From Desulfogranum japonicum DSM 18378 (lineage in GTDB: Bacteria > Desulfobacterota > Desulfobulbia > Desulfobulbales > Desulfobulbaceae): DNA of 64,000 bases. The notes under the pieces were generated by a model that had not been told where the DNA came from, did not search any database, and saw only the letters and a list, made by a program, of their open reading frames with translations. Positions 56,456 through 64,000 of this stretch are shown piece by piece. Location: positions 1 to 64,000 of the forward strand of contig NZ_AUCV01000029.1 in assembly GCF_000429945.1 (NCBI RefSeq), read 5' to 3'. Position 1 is the first letter of the stretch. The number at the start of each line of letters is the position of its first letter. Made by a program: the position numbers and the translations under genes.

Positions 56456-56488
56456 AGGGCATCCCGTAAAAGGGATGCCCTTTTTTTT
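56456..56488 (+). terminator. Rho-independent terminator after transketolase
   Basis: AGGGCATCCC-N6-GGGATGCCCT, a perfect 10-bp stem followed by TTTTTTT. Confidence 0.92.
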
Positions 56489-56533
56489 ATCTGGCAATAT
56501 CCACATTGGGCAACAGCATTTGCCTATATGCTG

Positions 56534-56707
56534 CTATTTGTTATCGGAATCCGGTTTGTATGAAGTAAGATCCGTTTTAGGTCTGTTGTGCTGTATTTCA
56601 AAGGAGTGGGAGATGTCACCTTCGCCGGACTGCTGAATTTTTCTAGGGATTCTCATAATTCCCTGGCCAACTTTAATGATAATGCTATCTGCAATTTTTC
56701 CTTTCAT
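56534..56707 (-). CDS. Small basic protein downstream of hsp20, 57 aa
   Basis: Frame from ATG 56707 to TAG 56534-56536: starts MKGKIADSIIIKVGQGIMRI and ends with a hydrophilic, charged tail. An AGGAG-like site lies 15 nt upstream, which is long. It lies on the same strand, 112 nt after the Hsp20 stop, so it could be its operon partner. No family recognised. Confidence 0.45.
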   Translation of the reverse strand: MKGKIADSIIIKVGQGIMRIPRKIQQSGEGDISHSFEIQHNRPKTDLTSYKPDSDNK

Positions 56708-56818
56708 AATTGTGTTACTGTACTCCTTCCCTGAAGGGGACTGCTTGATTGTTTACTCTGTGTTGTGACTTGCCACCGGTGCATCAGATGTCTATTGATG
56801 CACCGGTGAAAAATATGT

Positions 56819-57385
56819 TCAGTTTATCTGGATTTTTTTTGTCTCACTTTGAGGAAGGCTTTTTCTCGGCATCGTAATGGTCAAAATACCATTGTTAAAG
56901 GTCGCTTTGATGTTGTCTTGGTCAGCGTCGTCCGGCAGTGAAAGTACCCTTTGGAAAGAGCCGTATGAACGCTCGACACGATAATAATTTTTGTCCTTCT
57001 CTTCTTTTTCCTGCTTCTTTTCCCCGCAAATGGTCATGGTATTATTGGTAACTTCCACCCGGACATCCTTTTCGGCAACACCAGGTACTTCAACGGTGAT
57101 GGAATACTCTTTTTCTGTGGCACCGATATCTACTTGGGGCTTTAAGAAGCCTGTGTTTTCCATTGTGGGGAATGCATGTGTTCTAAAAGGGGACATGCCG
57201 AATCCACGGAAAGCTTCTTCAAAAAGTCTGTCCATTTCGTGATGAACATGTGCTAAGGGGTGAGATCCACCCTTGTTCGAGTAAGTGGGGGAAATGTTGG
57301 ACCGCTGCACTATGGGGATAGTGGCATTTGGTTCCTCTTCTTCTTTTTTAAACCAGTTCCATGGCGCAAATTTTTTGATATCCAT
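56819..57385 (-). CDS. Small heat shock protein, Hsp20 family
   Basis: ATG 57385 with AAAGGAGG upstream (188 aa). The alpha-crystallin domain runs from about residue 85: FLKPQVDIGATEKEYSITVEVPGVAEKDVRVEV, ending with FNNGILTITMPRK. The C-terminal I-x-I is QIN-like. It holds unfolded proteins under stress. The N-terminal arm contains the hydrophobic, dimerisation-promoting segment. Confidence 0.93.
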   Translation of the reverse strand: MDIKKFAPWNWFKKEEEEPNATIPIVQRSNISPTYSNKGGSHPLAHVHHEMDRLFEEAFRGFGMSPFRTHAFPTMENTGFLKPQVDIGATEKEYSITVEVPGVAEKDVRVEVTNNTMTICGEKKQEKEEKDKNYYRVERSYGSFQRVLSLPDDADQDNIKATFNNGILTITMPRKSLPQSETKKIQIN

Positions 57386-57976
57386 GCTTGACCTCCTTTT
57401 CATATTGTATTTTGCAATACATCAAAAATGGAAATGCATCCGATTTCGCGTAATTTGCGTATCGTGCTGTTATTGAAAGTAAAATTTTTTTATATCTGCT
57501 GCGTGAACAGTTGTGTTTTTTCATTAACAGCTGGGCTTGGTTCATACCTTCGCACTTCAAAAAATAGCCATCAATTGTTGTAAGTCAACGGGATGGGTTG
57601 TTTTCTGTTCTTCAATACGTTGCACTACTTTTTGCTGTAATTTTGCAAGAGGAATGAGGGGCGGTGCTGCTTGTTGGCAATATGGTAAAGAGTCTGGATT
57701 TGCCACCGGCGTACCCAGGGCCGCGGAAAAAAGAACTTAGTGAGAGTTCTCCGGACCCCTTAGAAGACATGATTGTTCTCAAGGGCTGTTTTTTTTCTCA
57801 TTTTCCGGTATATCACATGGAGAAGATCCTTGTATTGAGATAGATATGTACGGAGAACATCTTCCGTAAGTCATCACCTTACACCATATTTGCATGTTCG
57901 TGATAGCCCGTGTGGACAGCTTACAAAAACGATTATAAAAAAAAAGTGTTTGCAGACAAAACAGTGCGAGATGTTG
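57386..57976. other. Gene-poor stretch before the second hydrogenase locus
   Basis: On the minus strand a frame with no ATG runs 57557-57736 and reads NPDSLPYCQQAAPPLIPLAK and EEQKTTHPVDLQQ before its stop, which looks like the tail of a lost gene; I cannot identify it. Nothing else seen. Confidence 0.4.
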
Positions 57977-58495
57977 ATGAAATGTTTTACCTCTGAGACT
58001 TTTTCCGGCAAAGGTATTGCTCCGGATGTGGTCATTTTTGGCTGTGGCAATATCTATCTTGGTGATGATGGATTTGGACCGGCGGTAGCCAATGCCTTGA
58101 ATAGTGACTATAATCTTCCTGAAAAAGTGGAGGCCATAGACGCTGGGACATCCATACGGGATACGTTGTTTGATTATTTGCTGGCAGAAGAGCTGCGTCC
58201 CAAACATATCATTATTGTTGACTCAATCGACAGTGAGAATCATATTCCGGGAGAAGTTTTCTGCATTGATCCTGGCGGTATTTCCGCCAGCAAGGTTCAT
58301 GATTTTTCCCTGCATCAGTTTCCAACCGTCAATATGTTGCAGGAACTGCAAGAGTTTACGGAAATGAAGGTGTCCATAATCGTCGCTCAAATCAGTAAAC
58401 CTGCCAGAGAAGTTTCCAAAGGACTTTCACCAGAGATTAAACAGGCAATACCTCTAGCATGCCAGGTGATAATGGACATGGTGCTTGCTGCGTGA
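57977..58495 (+). CDS. Hydrogenase maturation protease (for the Sec large subunit)
   Basis: I use ATG 57977; upstream in-frame starts extend to 57890. VVIFGCGNIYLGDDGFGPAVANAL is the Gly-x-Gly-Asn region with the acidic Ni-sensing residues, and HIIIVDSIDSENHIPGEVF the second acid motif. It resembles the FrhD/HycI proteases of cytoplasmic group 3 hydrogenases. The large subunit gene starts 206 nt downstream on the same strand, so it should trim the 27-residue tail of that protein. Confidence 0.88.
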   Translation: MKCFTSETFSGKGIAPDVVIFGCGNIYLGDDGFGPAVANALNSDYNLPEKVEAIDAGTSIRDTLFDYLLAEELRPKHIIIVDSIDSENHIPGEVFCIDPGGISASKVHDFSLHQFPTVNMLQELQEFTEMKVSIIVAQISKPAREVSKGLSPEIKQAIPLACQVIMDMVLAA

Positions 58496-58701
58496 AAATA
58501 AGGTGTTACAGTATTACGTTGCAGTTATCAGCTGGTTAACGCCGAGGTATACCGGACATGAACAGGCTACCAACGACTCTGATAATTCTCTACGGCTGCA
58601 TGTCTGGTGCCTCGCGTCTACTGTAAGAAATGAGAAAGCAGGATGAAAGAGTATTGTATGCGTAACGAGACCAAGATATTTGCTTTCAATGAAGAGGTGA
58701 T

Positions 58702-60159
58702 ATGAGCATGGGAAAGGTAATCACGATTCAACCCGTCACCAGAATCGAGGGACATGCCTCCATTGCCATTGAACTTGATGACAACGGCAATGTCAGTGAT
58801 GCCAAGATGCATCTGACATCGTTGCGTGGGTTTGAAAAATTTATCCAGGGAAGACCTGCAGAAGAAGTCCCTCGCATTGTCAACCGGATTTGCGGTATCT
58901 GTCCATGGATGCACCACCTGGCCTCCAACAAAGCTGTTGATGGCTGTTTTGGCGTAGTTCCTTCTCCCGCCGGACACAAGCTGCGTGAACTTTGTCAGGC
59001 CATGGCGCATATCAATGATAAGATTCTGCATTTCTTTTTTCTTGCAGCCCCGGATTTTATGATCGGTCCGGACAGCGATTATTCTGTACGCAACGTTATG
59101 GGTATCGTCAAGCAGGCCCCTGAGCTGGCGAGTCAGGTTGTGCGCATGCGTCAGCTTGGCCAGATGATGATCGAAAAGTTTGCCGGTAAGGCTATTCATC
59201 CCATTGCAGCTGTTACCGGAGGGTTTGCAAAGCCCATACTTGAAAGTGAGCGCCAGGAAATGCTTCAGGCATGCCGGACTCTGCTTGATTTTTCCTGCTT
59301 TGCCCTGGATTTTGCCAGAAAAAATGTCTTCAGGCAGTTCCAAGACGTGATCCAGCAGGTGGGAGTTATTCATACCGGGTTTCTGGGTACTGTGGATGAT
59401 ACAGGTGGGCTTAATATTTATGACGGCAAACTTCGCCTGATGAAAGGCTCTGGCGAGTATGTCGAATTTGCGGCTGACAGATATGCTGACTATATTGGCG
59501 AACATGTCGAACCGTGGTCTTATGGGAAGATGCCTTATGCCAAGGTTTGGGATGAAGGGTTTTCCATGGATCTGGATCAGCCAAAGGGTATTTACCGCTC
59601 CAATACCCTTGCCCGCCTGAATGTGTGCGACCATATCGGCACCCCGAAGGCGCAGGCTGCGCTGGAGGAATTTCGCAGTGCCTTTGGCCGTTATCCACAA
59701 TATACATTACTCTACCATTATGCCCGTCTGATTGAATTGATCTACGTCTGCGAACGTTCGCTGGAACTGCTCAGTGATGCATCCATTACCGACACCAATG
59801 TCCGCAGCAAAGTGGAACCGAAAGCTGGCAGGGGGGTGGGCATGGTTGAGGCACCTCGGGGCACCTTGATCCATGACTACGAGACCGATGATAACGGTTG
59901 TATCGTCAACGCCAACATGATCGTCGGCACCACCCATAATGTGGCGCCCATGAACATGAGCGTCAAACAGGCTGCAACCTCGCTCATAAAAGACGGTGTG
60001 TATGATCAGGGACTCCTGAATAAGGTGGAAATGGCGGTGCGCGCCTATGACCCGTGAATTTCGTGCGCAACACACCACCTGGATGGTGGTGCACCTTTAT
60101 CTGTTACCATTTTTAACGCCAGGGGAGAAGAATTAGCAAACCTGTCAAACATTGAGTAA
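58702..60159 (+). CDS. [NiFeSe] hydrogenase large subunit, MvhA/VhuA-type, Sec452 encoded by TGA
   Basis: GAGGTGAT precedes ATG 58702. The frame meets TGA at 60055-60057 after 451 codons, right after RAYDP, where the family needs the first Ni-binding Cys of L2. Beyond the TGA the same frame reads ISCATH, completing DPUISCATH, and goes on to a TAA at 60157-60159: 485 residues, matching the 488-aa cysteine paralogue. The tail after His458 has 27 residues, as expected for the protease-cleaved extension. L1 is RICGICPWMH (Cys64, Cys67). A hairpin 15 nt after the TGA fits a bacterial SECIS. Termination at the TGA would remove two of four Ni ligands. No small subunit gene adjoins, so it probably pairs with MvhG. 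Confidence 0.92.
60063..60094 (+). promoter_or_regulatory. Candidate bacterial SECIS hairpin of the hydrogenase gene
   Basis: CACCACC (60073-60079), loop TGGAT, GGTGGTG (60085-60091): a perfect 7-bp stem, extendable by GTGC/GCAC. The loop starts 22 nt after the TGA and holds GG, as SelB-binding loops do. Confidence 0.75.
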
Positions 60160-60339
60160 GAAATATGTGGGCTGCACAGGCAGCCCATTCTTATGAAGTG
60201 CAGGGGGCCTTTCTGCCCATCATTCAAAATTTCATCAAAGCTGTTTCCACTACAGCTGTCATACTGGGCGCTGTTTTACAGTAATATCCATAAAAAATAT
60301 GCCCCTCTTTCAATACGTTACTCCTTCTTTTCGAGGAGC

Positions 60340-60500
60340 GTAACTGCTCGGAGTGTCCATGATCTTTCCGCGATCAGGCTGGCTTGCCTATGGAGCAATA
60401 CGCTGCACCAAGCCTGATTGCGAAAGCCTCAGGCACCCTGTAAGCAGCTACAAATACCGCAGAGTTGCCAGGTTTAGTCACTAGCCCTATGAGTAGTTAT
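60340..60500. repeat. Repeat family A, copy 6
   Basis: GTAACTGCTCGG to GAGTAGTTAT with CTTTCCGCGATCAGGCTGG; 161 bp, just upstream of the DUF134 promoter. Confidence 0.85.
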
Positions 60501-60531
60501 CTGGAGACAAGGATTTTTTGTGTGATCATTT

Positions 60532-60597
60532 TGCTCATTTGAGCATTTTGTGATTGACGAGGGGTGTGGATGGTCTTATTATGCTCATATGATCATA
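60532..60597 (+). promoter_or_regulatory. DUF134 promoter with palindromic operators
   Basis: TTGACG (60554-60559), 17 nt, TATTAT (60577-60582) is a good sigma-70 promoter. TGCTCA-TT-TGAGCA (60532-60545) lies just before it and TATGCTCATATGATCATA (60580-60597) overlaps the -10 box; the shared half-site TGCTCAT suggests autoregulation by the DUF134 protein. Confidence 0.55.
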
Positions 60598-60616
60598 AAA
60601 AATGTGGGAAGAGCAT

Positions 60617-60958
60617 ATGCCAAGACCAACAAAAGTACGATTAGTAGCTGCGGATCCAACCACCAAGTCGTTTGGGCCTCGTGATATGAACGCCACTGGC
60701 AGTGTCTGTATTACGGTGGAGGAATTCGAGGCTATTCGCTTAAGCGATTATAAAGGGATGGATCAGGAAAGCGCTGCCGCAATGATGGGAGTTTCGCGGC
60801 ATACCTATGGAAGATTACTTGCCAGGGCCCGTTCAACGATAGCGCGGGCGCTGGTGAATGGGGAAGAACTCCGCATTGAAGGCGGTAACTTTCAATTTTG
60901 CGGCCATGGAAGAAAGCGTTGTCGCCGTGGCCAGGGTGGCGGTGGACGCTGTCGATGA
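60617..60958 (+). CDS. DUF134 DNA-binding protein
   Basis: ATG 60617 with GGGAAGAG upstream; 113 aa. PRPTKVRLVAADPTTKSFGPRD and ITVEEFEAIRLSDYKGMDQESAAAMMGVSRHTYGRLLARAR are diagnostic of DUF134, a helix-turn-helix family. The C-terminus is Arg/Gly-rich with a CGHG and RC. Family members sit next to dinitrogenase-cofactor-like NifX/B and DUF5320 genes. The flanking glycine-rich genes match that habit. Confidence 0.9.
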   Translation: MPRPTKVRLVAADPTTKSFGPRDMNATGSVCITVEEFEAIRLSDYKGMDQESAAAMMGVSRHTYGRLLARARSTIARALVNGEELRIEGGNFQFCGHGRKRCRRGQGGGGRCR

Positions 60959-61015
60959 ACACCGCAAACGAAACAGTATGATTTTGCTGCGGCAAAATAT
61001 TGAGGAGATGTGGTT

Positions 61016-61201
61016 ATGAGACAGAGAAAGAGTATGCGTGATAACGGGCAGGGGCAACAGCAATCAGATCGGGCAATGGAAACAGGCGGTGGGTGTGGAC
61101 AAATGGGATCTGGAAATCAATGCGGTCGTTCTCGAGGTATGTGTGGTGGGCGTCAACAGGGAAACGGAAAGGGACAAGGTTCAAGAGGCAACGGTCGGTA
61201 A
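61016..61201 (+). CDS. Gly/Gln/Arg-rich small protein
   Basis: ATG 61016 with GAGGAGATG upstream; 61 aa. It is almost entirely Gly, Gln, Arg, Met and Cys (CGQMGSGNQCGRSRGMCGG), a composition common in genes downstream of DUF134. No structure predicted. Third party to the DUF134-DUF5320 run. Confidence 0.6.
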   Translation: MRQRKSMRDNGQGQQQSDRAMETGGGCGQMGSGNQCGRSRGMCGGRQQGNGKGQGSRGNGR

Positions 61202-61354
61202 CATCCGCATGTATGGACAGACACTGACCGGGAATCTGTTAACTGTTTGAATTCTACGGAATGCCAGCAATATGTGCAAAAAGAAAGAATTGAAATAGCT
61301 ATGTGACAGGAAAAACCTGTCATGAGATACAACTCATAGAAGTGAGGTGATAGT

Positions 61355-61678
61355 ATGCCAGGATTTGATGGATCAGGACCTGTGGGACAGGGATCAATGA
61401 CCGGAAGAGCAATGGGACGATGCAACCCTGCAGCCGCAGAGAGTAGTGCTGGTGCGTGGTCCGGTTATGGCCGTGGTATGGCTTGCCGCCGCGGAAGAGG
61501 AGGGCGTGGAGGTTTTGCCGGGCGTGGTATGGGCATGGGACAAGGGTGTTTCCAGGGTAATACCCAAGGATTTCAGGTGGATGAGAAAGAAAGCCTGAGA
61601 GCCCAGGCCAGTCAGTTGCAGGAATCGCTGCAGGCCATACAAAAACGGCTTGATGACCTTGAGCAATCGGATAAATAA
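61355..61678 (+). CDS. DUF5320 family protein
   Basis: AGTGAGGTGATAGT precedes ATG 61355; 107 aa. MPGFDGSGPVGQGSMTGRAMGRC is the DUF5320 start; Gly/Arg-rich middle; and a C-terminal coiled coil (ESLRAQASQLQESLQAIQKRLDDLEQ). Usually near dinitrogenase-cofactor biosynthesis proteins; function unknown. Confidence 0.85.
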   Translation: MPGFDGSGPVGQGSMTGRAMGRCNPAAAESSAGAWSGYGRGMACRRGRGGRGGFAGRGMGMGQGCFQGNTQGFQVDEKESLRAQASQLQESLQAIQKRLDDLEQSDK

Positions 61679-61699
61679 GTATTGTCAGACCGTACATGG

Positions 61700-61735
61700 C
61701 AGGACGTATATATATATGCATATACGTCCTGTTTT
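61700..61735 (+). terminator. Terminator after DUF5320
   Basis: CAGGACGTATA and TATACGTCCTG form a perfect stem followed by TTTT, 22 nt after the stop. Confidence 0.75.
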
Positions 61736-62029
61736 AATTCAACCTTTATATTTTTACAGGCGTTGCTGGATGATTCTGGCATGTGTATGTGTAGCGGCTT
61801 GCAAACAGAGCAAATCTCGGCTCGAATTAAACGCCAATAAGAAGTAGAAACAGGATGTTTCTCTCCTATTGGCCAACTACAGGGGGATTCCTGCAGCCAA
61901 CAATTCATTCTGTATCTCCTGAGTTGAGGTACGGAATCGATTCCTACAATATCACGCAACAGGAAAAAATTAACGGCTCGTATTGTATGAGTAATCAATA
62001 AGATAAGGGCGCATCTAAAAAACAAAAAA
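61736..62029. other. Gene-free, mobile-element flank
   Basis: No gene recognised; the stretch borders the resolvase remnant and may be part of a decayed transposon. Confidence 0.4.
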
Positions 62030-62229
62030 TTAAAGTGTGATACACTCATGTTTTTGCAAATATTGATAAAGGGTTTGCCGACTAATCCCAAAATCACGAG
62101 CGATTTCTGCTTTTTTATCACCAGCCATAATCCGTGACTTCACGACATCTATGTCGGCGTCGGAAAGTGCTCTCTTTCGACCATGATATGCACCGCGTTG
62201 TTTGGCTAACGCAATTCCTTCCCTTTGGC
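62030..62229 (-). pseudogene. Serine resolvase C-terminal remnant (helix-turn-helix)
   Basis: In the frame ending at TTA 62030-62032 the minus strand reads QREGIALAKQRGAYHGRKRA, then a helix-turn-helix with KAEIARDFGISRQTLYQYL. This is the end of Tn3-type resolvases and invertases (Q-R-E-G-I-x-x-A-x-x-x-G-x-Y-x-G-R-K). The catalytic domain is missing. It is out of frame with the transposase that runs into it, so the end of that reading frame past about 62229 is spurious read-through. Confidence 0.8.
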
Positions 62230-63818
62230 AATTCCAACGGTTGATTTGATCTCATCTGGATGTTTCTTTCTTCGCTTTGCATTCGCTTGACCCATTGACT
62301 ATACGCCCAGTTATAAAAATGAACCCAATCACCGTTAAGCTCAATACACCTCAGGTGAAGTAACGCTTCAGCTCGTTCAGGTTTCCAACGCATCCCAGAG
62401 CAATCCAACCGTTCGCCGATCACATTACGAACCGCTCCTTCCATCATCCCGCTTCCAATCGGCAAATCTTCCTCGATATATTTCTGGTAGTTCATCATTC
62501 CCACTCGAGTTTGCATGTAAGTAATAGCTTTAACGACGGTTTCTCTGACCGCTTTATCTCGATTGGCCTTGGGTGACAGGGTGCGTCTTACTTCCTTCAA
62601 TAACTCAAGAAGATTTTCCACTTCGCCGTCGTATAGCTTGGCACGCAAGGTATCGACCAATTCCTCCCGGTTCTTTCGGTTCATTTTATCGTCGGGATAA
62701 AAGGCTCTGCCAAATTTCCAGAGATACTCTTCAACATGACGAATATCCAAACAAAATGTAGCATTCGGAAAGAGCTTTGCCAGGCCATCCCTGAGACAAG
62801 GTTCACCATCAACTACTATGTGAACATGTTTGTGTGTATCTGGTGAAAACCCCCGTTTTGTTGCTTGCCTGCGAGTCCATTCAAGCATTACTTTTCGGGA
62901 AGCAAAAGATCCCCAAACCTTTTTATTGATCGGGCCGTGCAAACGTCCGTCTGTGCCTCTTTTGAGGCTGTACATTACAGCCAGTGTGGCGCTTCGACCA
63001 TTCTTACTGAAATCGTTTGCCTGACGACGAACACGTTTGGTCCGCTTACGACATGCCTTACCCCTGTGGCGACGACAGCAGGAAACTTTTGGTAGCTTTC
63101 GGCTCCTTTTTCGCTTTGCAAGTTCTGTGTCAGTCAGAGTAGCTATTGCCTTTCCATCAACTTCGATGACCAACACATCTCCTTCATCCTCCGCAAAATT
63201 AGCAGTCTCCATGTAACATGATGCCTCTTTGCCAATCCCCAGCACCATATCCTGGATACTTTCCTTGCCAGGTGACCAGCCATAAAAAGACCGCAGCAGA
63301 AGAACACACGTCCCGAAGCTTACGCGAGTCGCTAATTTTGTGGCCAACTTCATGACAAGCGGACTAAAGCCATCCTTGCTTAGACCAATAGCCGCGTCAA
63401 ACGGGAAAAAACCGGCAGAATCGTTTTTATGGATAAAATATCGGCGCCAGTATCTGACTCTGCCAAAGATGGTATAAATTGTTCGACCGGCAGGTTGTTT
63501 TTGCGCATAATAACGTTCTCCTTCCTGCCAGTTTGAATAGCAAAAACGTTCATGACGCGAAACAAGGTACAGTTGGCAATAGAGTCCTCCGAGCAAGAAA
63601 ATTTTATCCTGCAGTTTTTGCTCAAAGGAAAAAAACAGGCTATCTTTATCCCCGGATAGGCAAAATTCGAGAATGGATTCAAAGCATTCCCGGAGCTGCT
63701 TGTTGACGTCATCAATTGCCAGCGGTTGTTCAGCCTTTGGCTTGTGGGCTTGCCGGTTATGTTTTTTTCGTTGAGCCTTTTTGTGGTTCTGCAGCAAGGT
63801 AACTTGTCCAACCATCAT
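62118..63818 (-). mobile_element. ISKra4-like transposase
   Basis: AAAGGAG precedes ATG 63818. Conserved blocks are VIEVDGKAIATLTD, VHIVVDGEPCLRDGLAKLFPNATFCLDIRHVEEYLWKFGRAFY (DDE-like core), and a near-C-terminal PIGSGMMEGAVRNVIGERLDCSGMRW that is diagnostic of ISKra4-type transposases. About 566 codons, but the last 35 or so lie over the resolvase remnant, so the native end is not preserved. I did not find clear terminal inverted repeats. Confidence 0.8.
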
Positions 63819-64000
63819 GCTTCTCCTTTATATTGAATCGGTTAGCTATGGTTGAATACACTGCCTGAATAAAATGTCACCTTCTTTGTGTTTATATTCA
63901 AGAGGTTATGGAAATTTTTTCTGTTTATGACGCATGCGTTTCTGATACATGGTACAAATAGATTCAGGGTCACCATTCGGTTATAGTTAAAAAAAACGAC
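63819..64000. other. Window edge upstream of the transposase
   Basis: Contains the transposase ribosome-binding site. No gene recognised. Confidence 0.4.

Noticed and set aside
1-64000. CRISPR arrays, tRNA or rRNA genes
   Set aside because: I saw no regularly spaced direct repeats and no tRNA cloverleaf or rRNA signature; the repeats here are palindromic and dispersed.

Overview
The window looks like chromosome of an anaerobic, sulfur-metabolising Desulfobacterota bacterium, most like the Desulfobulbales (sulfate reducers and sulfur disproportionators). The evidence is a soluble Hdr/Mvh-type heterodisulfide reductase-hydrogenase operon, an octaheme HAO-like cytochrome c, many two-component and PAS proteins, and at least one, probably two, genes that use UGA as selenocysteine. 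This assignment is inferred from gene content; there is no rRNA gene in the window.

Layout. 1-2.8 kb: transposase and TonB-receptor remnants and two AT-rich orphan genes. 2.8-10 kb: a minus-strand block of a lipoprotein hydrolase, a CPA2 antiporter, an EEP-family phosphatase/nuclease and a phospholipase D/VTT fusion. 10-13.3 kb: ilvB-ilvN, with a dispersed repeat before ilvB and another between the two genes. 13.4-22.6 kb: ftsH, an AcuB-like CBS-ACT protein, a membrane-anchored XRE regulator with a candidate operator array, small secreted proteins, and a hidden 77-codon TusA/SirA-like gene with an in-frame TGA. 22.7-31.5 kb: hybrid histidine kinase, ABC-type substrate-binding lipoprotein, octaheme cytochrome, an IucA/IucC-like protein and an MFS transporter. 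32.4-39.6 kb: hdrA-hdrC-hdrB-mvhD-mvhG-mvhA plus a maturation protease. 40-53 kb: gene-poor accessory DNA with many repeats, regulators and orphan proteins. 52.8-57.4 kb: purU, transketolase, Hsp20. 57.9-60.2 kb: a second hydrogenase protease and a second [NiFe] hydrogenase large subunit, which reads through TGA at 60055 to complete its Ni-binding motif. 60.6-61.7 kb: DUF134 and glycine-rich/DUF5320 genes. 62-63.8 kb: an ISKra4-like transposase abutting a serine-resolvase remnant.

How the genes work together. HdrABC, MvhD and MvhG with a large subunit should form a cytoplasmic H2-linked, flavin-bifurcating complex. Two large subunits are encoded: a cysteine form in the operon and a selenocysteine form 20 kb away with its own protease and no small subunit of its own. 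This suggests a selenium-dependent swap like the vhu/vhc pair of Methanococcus. Three families of palindromic, MITE-like repeats (about 160-190 bp; A with at least six near-complete or partial copies, B with three, C with three) are scattered between genes.
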